This document shows, one piece after another, positions 1-6,830 of a DNA stretch of 9,580 nt. Position 1 is the stretch's first letter; each line of letters starts with the position of its first letter. The translations under genes and the position numbers were made by a program. The DNA is taken from the NCBI GenBank assembly GCA_017848205.1, contig JAGDDO010000494.1, positions 1 through 9,580 of the forward strand, written 5' to 3'. A model generated the notes under the pieces. The model was not told the origin of the DNA and ran no database searches. It was given only the letters and a program-made list of their open reading frames with translations. The DNA comes from Oscillospiraceae bacterium (GTDB lineage: Bacteria; Bacillota_A; Clostridia; Oscillospirales; Ruminococcaceae).

Positions 1-1
1 A

Positions 2-259
2 GCTATAGGATATACCTATAATTACTATATAAATAATCTTTACAAAAGTCCTGATATAAAGGTTATAGCAGTAGATGGTATAACGCCTGAAAACGAAAAT
101 CTCGTAAATAATAAATATCCTTTCGCATCAGCTTATTATGCAGTTATCCGTGCAGATGAACCTGAAAACAGTGAATACAGAAAACTTCGTGACTACATGC
201 TTACAGATGAAGGACAGGAGATAATCAGACTTGCTGGTTACTGCCCTGCAAACGGGTGA
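2..259 (+). CDS. PstS-like phosphate/anion ABC transporter substrate-binding protein, C-terminal part
   Basis: The window opens inside a gene; the open frame starting at base 2 encodes 85 residues and ends at TGA 257-259. The peptide contains IGYTYNYYI, a stretch KVIAVDGITPENENL, then YPFASAYYAVIR and LRDYMLTDEGQEIIRLAGYCP. This order (a GY-start strand, a V-DGI-P-EN segment, the YPF-YxV strand and a final helix 'L-D-M-L-x-x-x-GQxxI--AGY-P') is what I recognise as the C-terminal lobe of PstS-family periplasmic/lipoprotein binding proteins, which capture phosphate or related oxyanions for an ABC importer. The substrate cannot be deduced from this end alone. The next gene starts 4 bp after the stop, so the two are probably cotranscribed and translationally coupled. 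No pstC/A/B genes follow, so this may be an orphan or sensor-associated binding protein. Confidence 0.75.
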   Translation, partial: AIGYTYNYYINNLYKSPDIKVIAVDGITPENENLVNNKYPFASAYYAVIRADEPENSEYRKLRDYMLTDEGQEIIRLAGYCPANG

Positions 260-263
260 ACAT

Positions 264-773
264 ATGAATGAGTATATCAGAGATCTTATTAATGAAAAAG
301 ATGAAATAATAAGAGAATCAGAAATCAAAATACGCAACGCCGCCATGTTCAGAATGGTGGAACTTGCACTGATGGCTTTTTTACTGGCTTTGAGTTATAA
401 CAGTCAAACATTGAATTGCGACCGGATATTCACTGGATTAGGCACTGGCATTTATTTGCTTGTTTTATCAGTCCTTTTCGGCATCGATATGTTTCTGACG
501 ATTTTATGGATCTTGTGGAGAAAGATCTTCCTTACTCATTTCCTAATGTTCATTTTTCTCGGACTTTTCTTCTATTGGGGATGGGGAATTGCGCTGCTTG
601 CAGGCGGAGGCGCATGGGGGATCGTTATAGCATTATTTTTAGCAGCGAACATTTGGCTTATGAATTTTGTTCCATTTAAGATTTTCAGAGTAGAAAAGAA
701 AGCGATAAAAAAGGCCGAAAAGGAAAAGCAGTGTGTGCTGGATGAACTGCAGAATGAGGATGCGGGATTATAA
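264..773 (+). CDS. Small polytopic membrane protein of unknown function, coupled to the PstS-like gene
   Basis: A 169-residue protein is read from ATG 264. An upstream ATG at 231 lies inside the preceding gene; 264 is preferred because it follows the previous stop (257-259) by 4 bp and has a GGTGA just ahead, typical of translational coupling. Residues 1-28 are charged and helical. Hydrophobic stretches lie at about 29-45, 59-85, 90-107 and 114-136, so four or five membrane spans are likely. The tail (143-165, VEKKAIKKAEKEK onward) is strongly charged and probably a cytoplasmic coiled helix. The run GWGIALLAGGGAWGI is glycine-rich, as in packed membrane helices. I recognise no family. Its coupling to a binding protein suggests a partner in uptake or sensing, but that is inference. 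Transcription ends at the T-run hairpin 20 bp downstream. Confidence 0.75.
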   Translation: MNEYIRDLINEKDEIIRESEIKIRNAAMFRMVELALMAFLLALSYNSQTLNCDRIFTGLGTGIYLLVLSVLFGIDMFLTILWILWRKIFLTHFLMFIFLGLFFYWGWGIALLAGGGAWGIVIALFLAANIWLMNFVPFKIFRVEKKAIKKAEKEKQCVLDELQNEDAGL

Positions 774-793
774 AGATTGAGTATTGATTATTC

Positions 794-825
794 AGAGGAG
801 CGATTGATATTGCTTCTCTTTTTTT
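794..825 (+). terminator. Rho-independent terminator of the PstS-like operon
   Basis: AGAGGAGC (794-801) pairs with GCTTCTCT (812-819), with one G-U pair, and is followed by an unbroken T run (820-825). It lies 20 bp after the stop at 773. Confidence 0.8.
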
Positions 826-852
826 GTGGCAGATACTTTTCAGCGCTTACCG

Positions 853-928
853 AAAAGGTGAACCGGCCAGCTGACGCTGACCGGTTAATTTATAATTTTC
901 ATCTCGAACGAGATGAAAATCACCTTTT
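853..928. other. Multibranched inverted-repeat structure (three-way junction)
   Basis: The outer arms AAAAGGTG (853-860) and CACCTTTT (921-928) are perfectly complementary. They enclose two contiguous hairpins: AACCGG-c-CAGC / GCTG-a-CCGGTT (861-886), and ATTTTCATCTCG / CGAGATGAAAAT (895-920), a perfect 12+12 bp inverted repeat. Every base from 853 to 928, apart from loops, a C/A mismatch and an 8-nt linker, is in a stem. It could be a small structured RNA, a readthrough-stage 3' structure or a decayed palindromic element. No promoter of its own is evident. Confidence 0.6.
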
Positions 929-945
929 ATATTTTTGATTATTCA

Positions 946-973
946 GAGGGGTCGTAAAATGCTCCTCCTTTTT
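946..973 (+). terminator. Second terminator-like hairpin, repeat of the first
   Basis: GAGGGG (946-951) pairs with CTCCTC (962-967), with one G-U pair, followed by C and TTTTT (969-973). The upstream 15 bases TTGATTATTCAGAGG (935-949) repeat exactly those at 784-798 ahead of the first terminator. Confidence 0.6.
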
Positions 974-1021
974 AGTTAAGACGTTCTTAAGAAAATATTA
1001 AGCCACAATACTGCGGTTCTG

Positions 1022-1042
1022 TGTTATAATAATATCATAACA
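1022..1042 (+). promoter_or_regulatory. Extended -10 promoter inside a 21-bp palindrome (candidate operator) of the DUF218 gene
   Basis: TGtTATAAT (1022-1030) is a full extended -10 sequence, 37 bp before the start codon. No good -35 box is seen at 16-18 bp spacing. The same bases form half of a near-perfect palindrome, TGTTAT (1022-1027) with ATAACA (1037-1042); the inner ATA/TAT also pairs, leaving one mismatched pair and a central base. A repressor bound here would cover -10 and the transcription start. A separate inverted repeat TTAAGA/TCTTAA lies upstream at 976-990. Confidence 0.6.
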
Positions 1043-1067
1043 AAAATAAAAGAACGGAGAACCAGCA

Positions 1068-1826
1068 ATGCTTAAACTTATAATACTTGCCGCCGAGGTA
1101 TTTCTGCTTATACTGTTTATAATGCCTCTGCCGATAATAAATCCCGGAAATGTAACAGGAATACTGGTGTGTTCGCTGCTTATCGCGGTCACATTATTCC
1201 ACAAACCGTTTTTCGCAATGTTGAAAAACGTATGGTCAGGCGGCGGAGCAGGGCGCGGGGTCATAGTTGCAGCAGCATTGTTTATTACAGTCTGTGTACT
1301 CTATACAGGAGTGCTTTCCTTTAAAATGTACAAAGCAATGTCGAATGAACCTGAAAAGACGGAACTTATTGTTGTACTTGGTTGTCAGGTAAGAGGAGAA
1401 ACTCCTTCACGAATGCTCAGACACAGACTCGATACAGCTTACGAGGCTATGCAGAAACATCCGGATGCACTGTGCGTAGTCTCAGGAGGAAAGGGGAGCG
1501 ATGAACTTATTTCCGAAGCAGAGGCGATGCGCCGGTATCTTGTTGCAAAAGGTGCGGATGAAAGCAGGATCGTGATGGAGGATAAGTCAACAAATACTTT
1601 TGAAAATATCAGGTTTTCATTTGAACTTACCGATAAACTGGGATACGACCGCGACATTACCATAGTCACAGACGGCTATCACCAGTACCGCGCAGGACTG
1701 ATCGCCCGAAAGCAGGGGGCAGAGAGTGTAACAGCATACTCAGCGCCTACAGAGTTAAAGTTCCGGGCAACATACTGGGTGCGCGAGTGGCTCGGCCTCA
1801 GCAGATTCTTCGTCCTTGGAAGATAA
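1068..1826 (+). CDS. Membrane-anchored YdcF/SanA-family (DUF218) protein
   Basis: A 252-residue protein with ATG at 1068 and GGAG (1056-1059) 8 bp ahead. Residues 3-24, 29-46 and 65-85 are hydrophobic, giving two or three N-terminal membrane spans. The DUF218 domain occupies about 99-240. It has the diagnostic strand VVLGCQVRGETPS (102-114), a second glycine-rich strand VVSGGKGSDELISEAEAM (137-154), the EDKSTNTFEN block (171-180) and TDGYHQYRAG (201-210). In known members (E. coli YdcF, SanA) this Rossmann-like fold is linked to envelope integrity, and YdcF binds S-adenosylmethionine, but no reaction is established. The domain probably faces outside or lies on the membrane surface. It is monocistronic, with its own promoter. 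A palindromic repeat element begins 1-2 bases after the stop, in the place of a terminator. Confidence 0.88.
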   Translation: MLKLIILAAEVFLLILFIMPLPIINPGNVTGILVCSLLIAVTLFHKPFFAMLKNVWSGGGAGRGVIVAAALFITVCVLYTGVLSFKMYKAMSNEPEKTELIVVLGCQVRGETPSRMLRHRLDTAYEAMQKHPDALCVVSGGKGSDELISEAEAMRRYLVAKGADESRIVMEDKSTNTFENIRFSFELTDKLGYDRDITIVTDGYHQYRAGLIARKQGAESVTAYSAPTELKFRATYWVREWLGLSRFFVLGR

Positions 1827-1827
1827 T

Positions 1828-1918
1828 ATAAATCAGCGTGGGGTCCGGGGCGAAGCACCGCAATCTCCCCACCCGGAAATACGTCGAAGCAGTATTTCCG
1901 GTTTAATCAGTGGTGTCC
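1828..1918 (+). repeat. MITE-like palindromic element, 5'-truncated copy (copy A)
   Basis: From TAAATCAGCGTGGGG onward this matches the inner element at 6923-7030 almost base for base up to its end, with a one-base insertion near the right terminus. It lacks about the first 19 bases, including the left terminal repeat. Two hairpins are present: CGGGGC-GAA-GCaCCG within GTGGGG/CCCCAC arms (1839-1872), and GGAAATAC...GTATTTCC (1875-1899). Both have GAA loops, the second with mismatches next to its loop. The right end is followed by CTGA. It starts directly after the DUF218 gene's stop codon. Confidence 0.8.
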
Positions 1919-1942
1919 TGATATGTATGAGTTACTGAAAAT

Positions 1943-1982
1943 AAAAAACAGGGTGCTTTCAGAAAATTCCGGAAGCACCCTG
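1943..1982 (-). terminator. Terminator of gdhA
   Basis: On the minus strand CAGGGTGCTT (1982-1973) pairs perfectly over 10 bp with AAGCACCCTG (1958-1949) and is followed by six T (1948-1943). It is 48 bp beyond the gdhA stop. The plus strand reads CTTTTATAT after the same hairpin, so weak termination of the DUF218 transcript is also possible. Confidence 0.88.
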
Positions 1983-2030
1983 CTTTTATATGAGTTTATA
2001 CTGTCTGTTTAAGATAAGTGTGGCAGTTTA

Positions 2031-3460
<1,430 letters not shown>

Positions 3461-3470
3461 CACGAAAATA

Positions 3471-3499
3471 ATTATAAAATATCTCCGGAAAAAAATCAA
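3471..3499 (-). promoter_or_regulatory. Sigma-A promoter of gdhA
   Basis: On the minus strand TTGATT (3499-3494), 17 bp spacer, TATAAT (3476-3471). Predicted start is near 3464, leaving a leader of about 65 nt before ATG 3398. Confidence 0.85.
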
Positions 3500-3873
3500 G
3501 TAAAAAATCAGAAAAAAATTGAAAAACATGAAATTTTTCTGTCAGATATTAGAAATTCAGCCTCAGGCAAGTTGCAGGAAAATTATATCAGTGTTGCAAA
3601 TGTACGCAGATACGGGATTCAGAGCGCCTGGGCGGTTTAATCAATTAAATCCGATGTTTGCAGAATAAAGATTACAAAATGGTTACAAAATTTTGCAAGT
3701 CGGGAGTTCTCAACTTGCATGATTGGATTTTAAGGGAAATCAAGGAATTAAATAGAATTGTTTCCGTGCCGTGAACATGTGTTTTTTTATAGCTTCCGGA
3801 ATTCTTTCCTGACATGACTGCAAACTGTACATTATGTATGAGAGTAAAACCTGAAACGGCCTGAAAATTTTAC
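3500..3873. other. Gene-free intergenic region between the divergent gdhA and rnpB promoters
   Basis: I see no convincing gene in this A+T-rich stretch. It contains a hairpin TGCAAGT/ACTTGCA (3694-3719) with an inner GAG/CTC, a direct repeat TTACAAAAT (3672-3680 and 3683-3691) just before it, and a palindrome TTTAAT-CA-ATTAAA (3636-3649). The longest small reading frame noted (3679-3774, 31 codons) has no ribosome-binding site. Confidence 0.55.
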
Positions 3874-3902
3874 TTGACACCCGCTTTACAAATGTGTAAA
3901 AT
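3874..3902 (+). promoter_or_regulatory. Sigma-A promoter of rnpB
   Basis: Perfect -35 TTGACA (3874-3879), 17 bp spacer, -10 TAAAAT (3897-3902). Predicted start at about 3909-3911 coincides with the 5' strand of RNase P helix P1. Confidence 0.92.
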
Positions 3903-3911
3903 AGAATAGAT

Positions 3912-4250
3912 GAGTAAGCTGTACGGTAGCATGATCGCTTCAGGTCATGAGGAAAGTCCGGGCATCGCAGAGCGGGGCAGCTGCTAACGGCAGCCGGAGG
4001 CGACTCCAGGGCCAGTGCAACAGAGATATACCGCCGGTTTTACCGGTAAGGGTGGAAAGGCGAGGTAAGAGCTCACCAGAGTGCAGGAGACTGTACTGCT
4101 ATGTAAACCCTGTCCGATGCAACGTCTATTGGTACAGCCTGTCTTAACATCTGCTCGGTGGACAGTCTGTAATGACGGCTTGAGGCCTGCGGCGACGCAG
4201 GTCCTAGATAAATTACCGTACACGACAGAACCCGGCTTACAGGCTTACTC
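3912..4250 (+). ncRNA. rnpB: RNase P RNA, bacterial A type
   Basis: The catalytic RNA of ribonuclease P, which with the RnpA protein removes 5' leaders from tRNA precursors. The ends pair as helix P1: GAGTAAGCTG (from 3912) with CAGGCTTACTC (to 4250). The universal core is present: GAGGAAAGTCCGGGC (3949-3963, P4 5' side and CR-I), CCAGTGCAACAGAGA-type P10/11 region, GGTGGAAAGGCGAGGTAAGAGC, TGTAAACCC, and ACAGAACCCGGCTTAC (4225-4240, P4 3' side). About 339 nt, normal for the class. Boundaries are taken from P1 pairing and the promoter. No terminator is visible before the next gene (4287), so the 3' end probably arises by processing of a longer transcript. Confidence 0.96.
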
Positions 4251-4286
4251 ATTTTATTTGATTATATCCGGAAGGAAGAACATAAT

Positions 4287-4895
4287 TTGAGTAAAAAAAA
4301 GGTTGTCTGTATTTTTTCAGTCATAGCCGTTCTGGTTATCGGAGTGCTTGCAGGTCTCTACTTTATAGTTATTAAAAAGAATAATGAGACTGAATATGCG
4401 AAAACCAGAGAGGGAATGAAGATAATCGAGAACGCATCCATTCCGGGCGTTTCCGTGTTTGTTCCTGAAGACTATGTAAAGACTGATGATCAGGACATTA
4501 TAAAATACGTTAAGGACGAAAGAAAGACAGATGAAGGCACCGAATACGGCGCGCAGGTTTTTCTTACATCCGAAAAAGTTGACAATGACGTTGTGAACTA
4601 CGCTTATAACGCTGTCAGAAAATATGAAAACATAACCGATTCATTCAATATAAGAGAAGAAAGAGACGAGGAGATCGGCGGTGCTCCGGTTCATATCGTC
4701 CGCTTTGACTACGGCCTTTCGCTTGACAGTGGAAACAAAACATTTTCAGCTCTTTCCGCTTACATGTTAGGCAACGGCAGATCCTACGTTCTTACCTGTA
4801 TTTCCGGTTCCGATGATTTCCCTCAGTATGAAGAGGACTACAACAGAATATACAAAACAATGGCGCTCGTTGAAGAAAAAGTAAAATCGAATTAA
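4287..4895 (+). CDS. Membrane-anchored exported protein, possible PsbP/DcrB-like fold
   Basis: A 202-residue protein beginning at TTG 4287. The choice rests on AAGGA (4272-4276) ten bases upstream and on the N-terminus it gives, MSKKKVV followed by one hydrophobic segment (about 7-29), a classic signal anchor; the next in-frame ATG (codon 44) would remove it. The extracytoplasmic part starts IENASIPGVSVFVPEDYVKTDD (47-68) and ends GRSYVLTCISGSDDFPQYEEDYNRIYKTM (164-192). Such a 'well-behaved entry strand ... YVLT...Y--D--RI--TM' pattern resembles PsbP/DcrB-like proteins of Firmicutes, whose function is mostly unknown; this assignment is tentative. It lies 36 bp after rnpB with no terminator or clear promoter between, so it may be cotranscribed with that RNA. 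A repeat element and a strong terminator follow. Confidence 0.82.
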   Translation: MSKKKVVCIFSVIAVLVIGVLAGLYFIVIKKNNETEYAKTREGMKIIENASIPGVSVFVPEDYVKTDDQDIIKYVKDERKTDEGTEYGAQVFLTSEKVDNDVVNYAYNAVRKYENITDSFNIREERDEEIGGAPVHIVRFDYGLSLDSGNKTFSALSAYMLGNGRSYVLTCISGSDDFPQYEEDYNRIYKTMALVEEKVKSN

Positions 4896-4900
4896 TATTC

Positions 4901-4950
4901 GGAAACAGAGACTTCGCCCGTGCCTCACTGATTTATAAATAAATCAGTTC
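4901..4950 (-). repeat. MITE-like palindromic element, short degenerate copy (copy B)
   Basis: Read on the minus strand it starts GAACTGATTT, keeps ATAAATCAGTG, GGCACGGGCGAAG and the terminal CTGTTTCC, i.e. the left part, hairpin-1 core and right end of the 108-bp element, but only 50 bp long with the second hairpin lost. It lies 5 bp after the stop of the gene at 4287-4895. No target duplication is visible. Confidence 0.6.
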
Positions 4951-4962
4951 TTATAAAAAAAC

Positions 4963-5003
4963 ACAGTGACCGCAAAACGGATTTGCGGTCACTGTATTTT
5001 TTT
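4963..5003 (+). terminator. Strong terminator, probably bidirectional
   Basis: ACAGTGACCGCAAA (4963-4976) pairs perfectly over 14 bp with TTTGCGGTCACTGT (4982-4995), 5-nt loop, then A and seven T (4997-5003). The seven A at 4954-4960 give the minus strand a T run as well, so it can also end the converging CHAP gene transcript. Confidence 0.9.
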
Positions 5004-5051
5004 GGAGATCATCTATGACATAACTGTCAGTCATGTGAAAAAAGCTGTTTT

Positions 5052-5132
5052 GAAAACACTGATCAAACCGGGGAATACAGCGGGGCTTCGCCCCCGTGTC
5101 CCGCGATGATTTATGAATAGATCATCGTTTTC
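5052..5132 (-). repeat. MITE-like palindromic element, internally deleted copy (copy C)
   Basis: On the minus strand: GAAAACGATGATC at the left end, TTCATAAATCATCG, GGGACACGGGG, the GCGAAGC-closed hairpin, then GATCAGTGTTTTC at the right end. It is 81 bp and aligns with the 108-bp element except for a deletion of about 27 bp removing most of the second hairpin. The terminal repeats GAAAACgatGATC / GATCagtGTTTTC are well kept. The left end abuts the last codons of the CHAP gene and completes its stop codon. No clear target duplication remains. Confidence 0.75.
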
Positions 5133-6473
5133 TCAGGTGAATAATATCAGATCGAGAGAATTTATCACTCCGTCACCGTTTATGTCGAAGTCTGTGGTGT
5201 AATCAGCTTCAGGCAAAAGTAAAATGTAGTTTGTCAGGCTGTTTCTGAATTCACTGTTTCTGATAACCTCTTCGCCTTCCTCAGGCTCAGTTACTGTAAC
5301 ATCGAATGAAATACTGGAATATCCGTAAACAACGGTAACTGTCTGTTTTCCAGGTGCTGTGAAGTCGTAGAATGCAGTAAGCTTTGCGGTGTCAACATTT
5401 GCAATCTCACGGTTGTTGAGGAAAAACTTTATTCCGGAAAGATCAAGAAATTCATCAGTGTAGTACTCAGTCCTTGCTGCTGTACAGTCAAGTGAGAATA
5501 CTATGTTTCTTTCGACGGTGTTTAAGTCCGTGTCGCCGGTGATCCTTTTCAGATCCCAGAACTGGTCGTCAAGTGCTTCATATTCCGAAACAAATGCTTT
5601 TCCGTTTGAAAATGTGAGTACCTGATTTGTGTCTGCCGGATTACATATAGTATAAAGGTCGTTGATCTCAGTGAGAATGCTCCATTCAGTGTTTTCTGAA
5701 AAGTCGTTTTCAAGGAAGAAAACACCTTCTTCTGTTCTGGCAAGAACAAGATCTGAATAAACTGAACAGATCCTGTAATTACCGTCTTCAAGAGGTTCAA
5801 ATCTGAAGTTCTGGCGTACATCGGAAGAGTTTCTTGCATTTAATGCAGGATCCGCTTCGTCAGTGCGTGTAATAAAATCTTCTGAAAAACCGGATCTTAT
5901 TCTGAAAGCATCTCCGTAAAATCTGCCTTCAGTATCATCCGGGTAAATATATCCTAATAGTCTGTAGCCTCTGCTTTCCCATGTGGCATCAGACATTTCC
6001 TCGTAGCTTGTGAAAAGTGCGCCGCCGTACTGCGATTCAGAGATAAGAACTGTATTTCCGTCTTCCGAAACAGATTCTGCAACGGATACGTGTCCGGTGT
6101 AGTTGTCATACCTGTCAAAGCATTTTACCGAACCCGGCCTTGCTTCGCATCCGTACGAATAAGCGTGTGAATTTCTGTTTTCACCGTACCATCTGCCCGC
6201 ATTGTTGCGGCTGAGTGCCGGTGCTTCCCCTGTTATTTCAAATATGCGTCCCCACGCATAGGCTGTACAGTTAGGCATTTCACAGTGGAATGTGTTGTAC
6301 GGATTTTCGGTACTGTAGTAGTAGCGGTATTCCGGAGCTTCCTCGTTGTTTTCAGGAGCTTCAGTGCGGATCTCAAACTGTGTTTCATAAGCTGATACAG
6401 CCGGTGCAGCAGTGGAAAAAACGATTGCTGCAGATAAAAAAGAAGATAATACTGAACGTAAGTGAATGTCCAT
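5133..6473 (-). CDS. Secreted CHAP-domain peptidase/amidase with ricin-like, Ig-like and truncated dockerin regions
   Basis: A 446-residue exported protein. Signal peptide 1-28 (hydrophobic 8-24, cleavage after AVSA-28). The CHAP domain, about 56-178, shows the catalytic Cys69 in NCTAYAWGR, GCEARPGSVKCF (108-119) and TGHVSVAES with the catalytic His128; such NlpC/P60-like enzymes cut peptidoglycan peptides or amide bonds. Residues about 187-312 look like a ricin-type beta-trefoil (ENTEWSIL, YTICNPADTNQVLTF, DDQFWDLKRI). About 320-396 is a Big_3-like Ig domain (DEFLDLSGIKFF, APGKQTVTVVYGYSSISFDVTV). The C-terminus, DFDINGDGVINSLDLILFT, holds one intact calcium loop (Asp430, Asn432, Asp434, Asp441) of a dockerin; the preceding half-repeat is degenerate and the final helix is cut short at a repeat element. 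Start ATG 6473 has AAGGGA 10 bp upstream. Possible roles are cell-wall turnover or attachment to a scaffoldin. Confidence 0.85.
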   Translation of the reverse strand: MDIHLRSVLSSFLSAAIVFSTAAPAVSAYETQFEIRTEAPENNEEAPEYRYYYSTENPYNTFHCEMPNCTAYAWGRIFEITGEAPALSRNNAGRWYGENRNSHAYSYGCEARPGSVKCFDRYDNYTGHVSVAESVSEDGNTVLISESQYGGALFTSYEEMSDATWESRGYRLLGYIYPDDTEGRFYGDAFRIRSGFSEDFITRTDEADPALNARNSSDVRQNFRFEPLEDGNYRICSVYSDLVLARTEEGVFFLENDFSENTEWSILTEINDLYTICNPADTNQVLTFSNGKAFVSEYEALDDQFWDLKRITGDTDLNTVERNIVFSLDCTAARTEYYTDEFLDLSGIKFFLNNREIANVDTAKLTAFYDFTAPGKQTVTVVYGYSSISFDVTVTEPEEGEEVIRNSEFRNSLTNYILLLPEADYTTDFDINGDGVINSLDLILFT

Positions 6474-6520
6474 AATTTTTTAATCCCTTCGGTAAGTTTC
6501 TGTGGTGCGGATTTTTCTCA

Positions 6521-6571
6521 GAAAACGCTGAACGATATGTGGATCAGTTTTCTGATCGGATTGGCGTTTTC
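6521..6571. repeat. Short palindromic element with MITE-like ends in the CHAP gene leader (copy E)
   Basis: It begins GAAAACGCTGA, identical to the first 11 bases of the inner 108-bp element, and ends GCGTTTTC; an inner perfect repeat GATCAG-tttt-CTGATC lies at 6542-6557. The ends pair over 8 bp (GAAAACGC/GCGTTTTC). Flanks are CTCA and CTTA, close to the CTAA/TTAA duplications of the full copies. It has none of the GCGAAGC core, so it is either a deletion relic or a solo terminal-repeat pair. It is transcribed as the first part of the CHAP gene leader. Confidence 0.5.
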
Positions 6572-6582
6572 CTTATGTTCTT

Positions 6583-6611
6583 ATGATATACTTCTCCTAC
6601 GTATTTGTCAA
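6583..6611 (-). promoter_or_regulatory. Sigma-A promoter of the CHAP gene, with an overlapping inverted repeat
   Basis: Minus-strand TTGACA (6611-6606), 17 bp, TATCAT (6588-6583). Predicted start is near 6576, giving a leader of about 100 nt. The -35 box is one arm of a perfect 8+8 bp inverted repeat TTTGTCAA-taaca-TTGACAAA (6604-6624), a plausible repressor or activator site. Confidence 0.75.
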
Positions 6612-6624
6612 TAACATTGACAAA

Positions 6625-6826
6625 GTTCACATAAAATTTGTTTAAAACAACGGCTATGAACTATGCTAATTCAGCGATTGCACATAAATGAAATCATAAA
6701 ATATGGCATAGTTTCAGGTATTTGGGTTGTGGAAAACTCACAAAAACCTGACTGGCGATTTCTTGATTTCTGTGAACAGTTACCGAATAATAAACAGGGA
6801 GTTATTATATTTCACATGATGTTCCT
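6625..6826. other. Gene-free intergenic stretch
   Basis: I find no gene or RNA here. The only notable structure is a pair of perfect inverted repeats AACTATGC (6659-6666) and GCATAGTT (6706-6713) enclosing 39 bp of A+T-rich sequence, with a weaker TTGTG/CACAA pair near 6727-6745. Together with the element array up to 7050, the non-coding distance between the divergent genes is almost 700 bp. Confidence 0.5.
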
Positions 6827-6830
6827 TTAA

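Noticed and set aside
3679..3774. 31-codon frame in the gdhA-rnpB intergenic region
   Set aside because: There is no Shine-Dalgarno site, and it runs through a hairpin; too short to support.
3947..4290. Short reading frames on both strands inside rnpB
   Set aside because: The stretch is fully explained by conserved RNase P RNA helices and core motifs.
6617..6646. Plus-strand promoter TTGACA-18 bp-TTTAAA
   Set aside because: The -10 is weak and no gene follows before 7157, which has a better promoter of its own.
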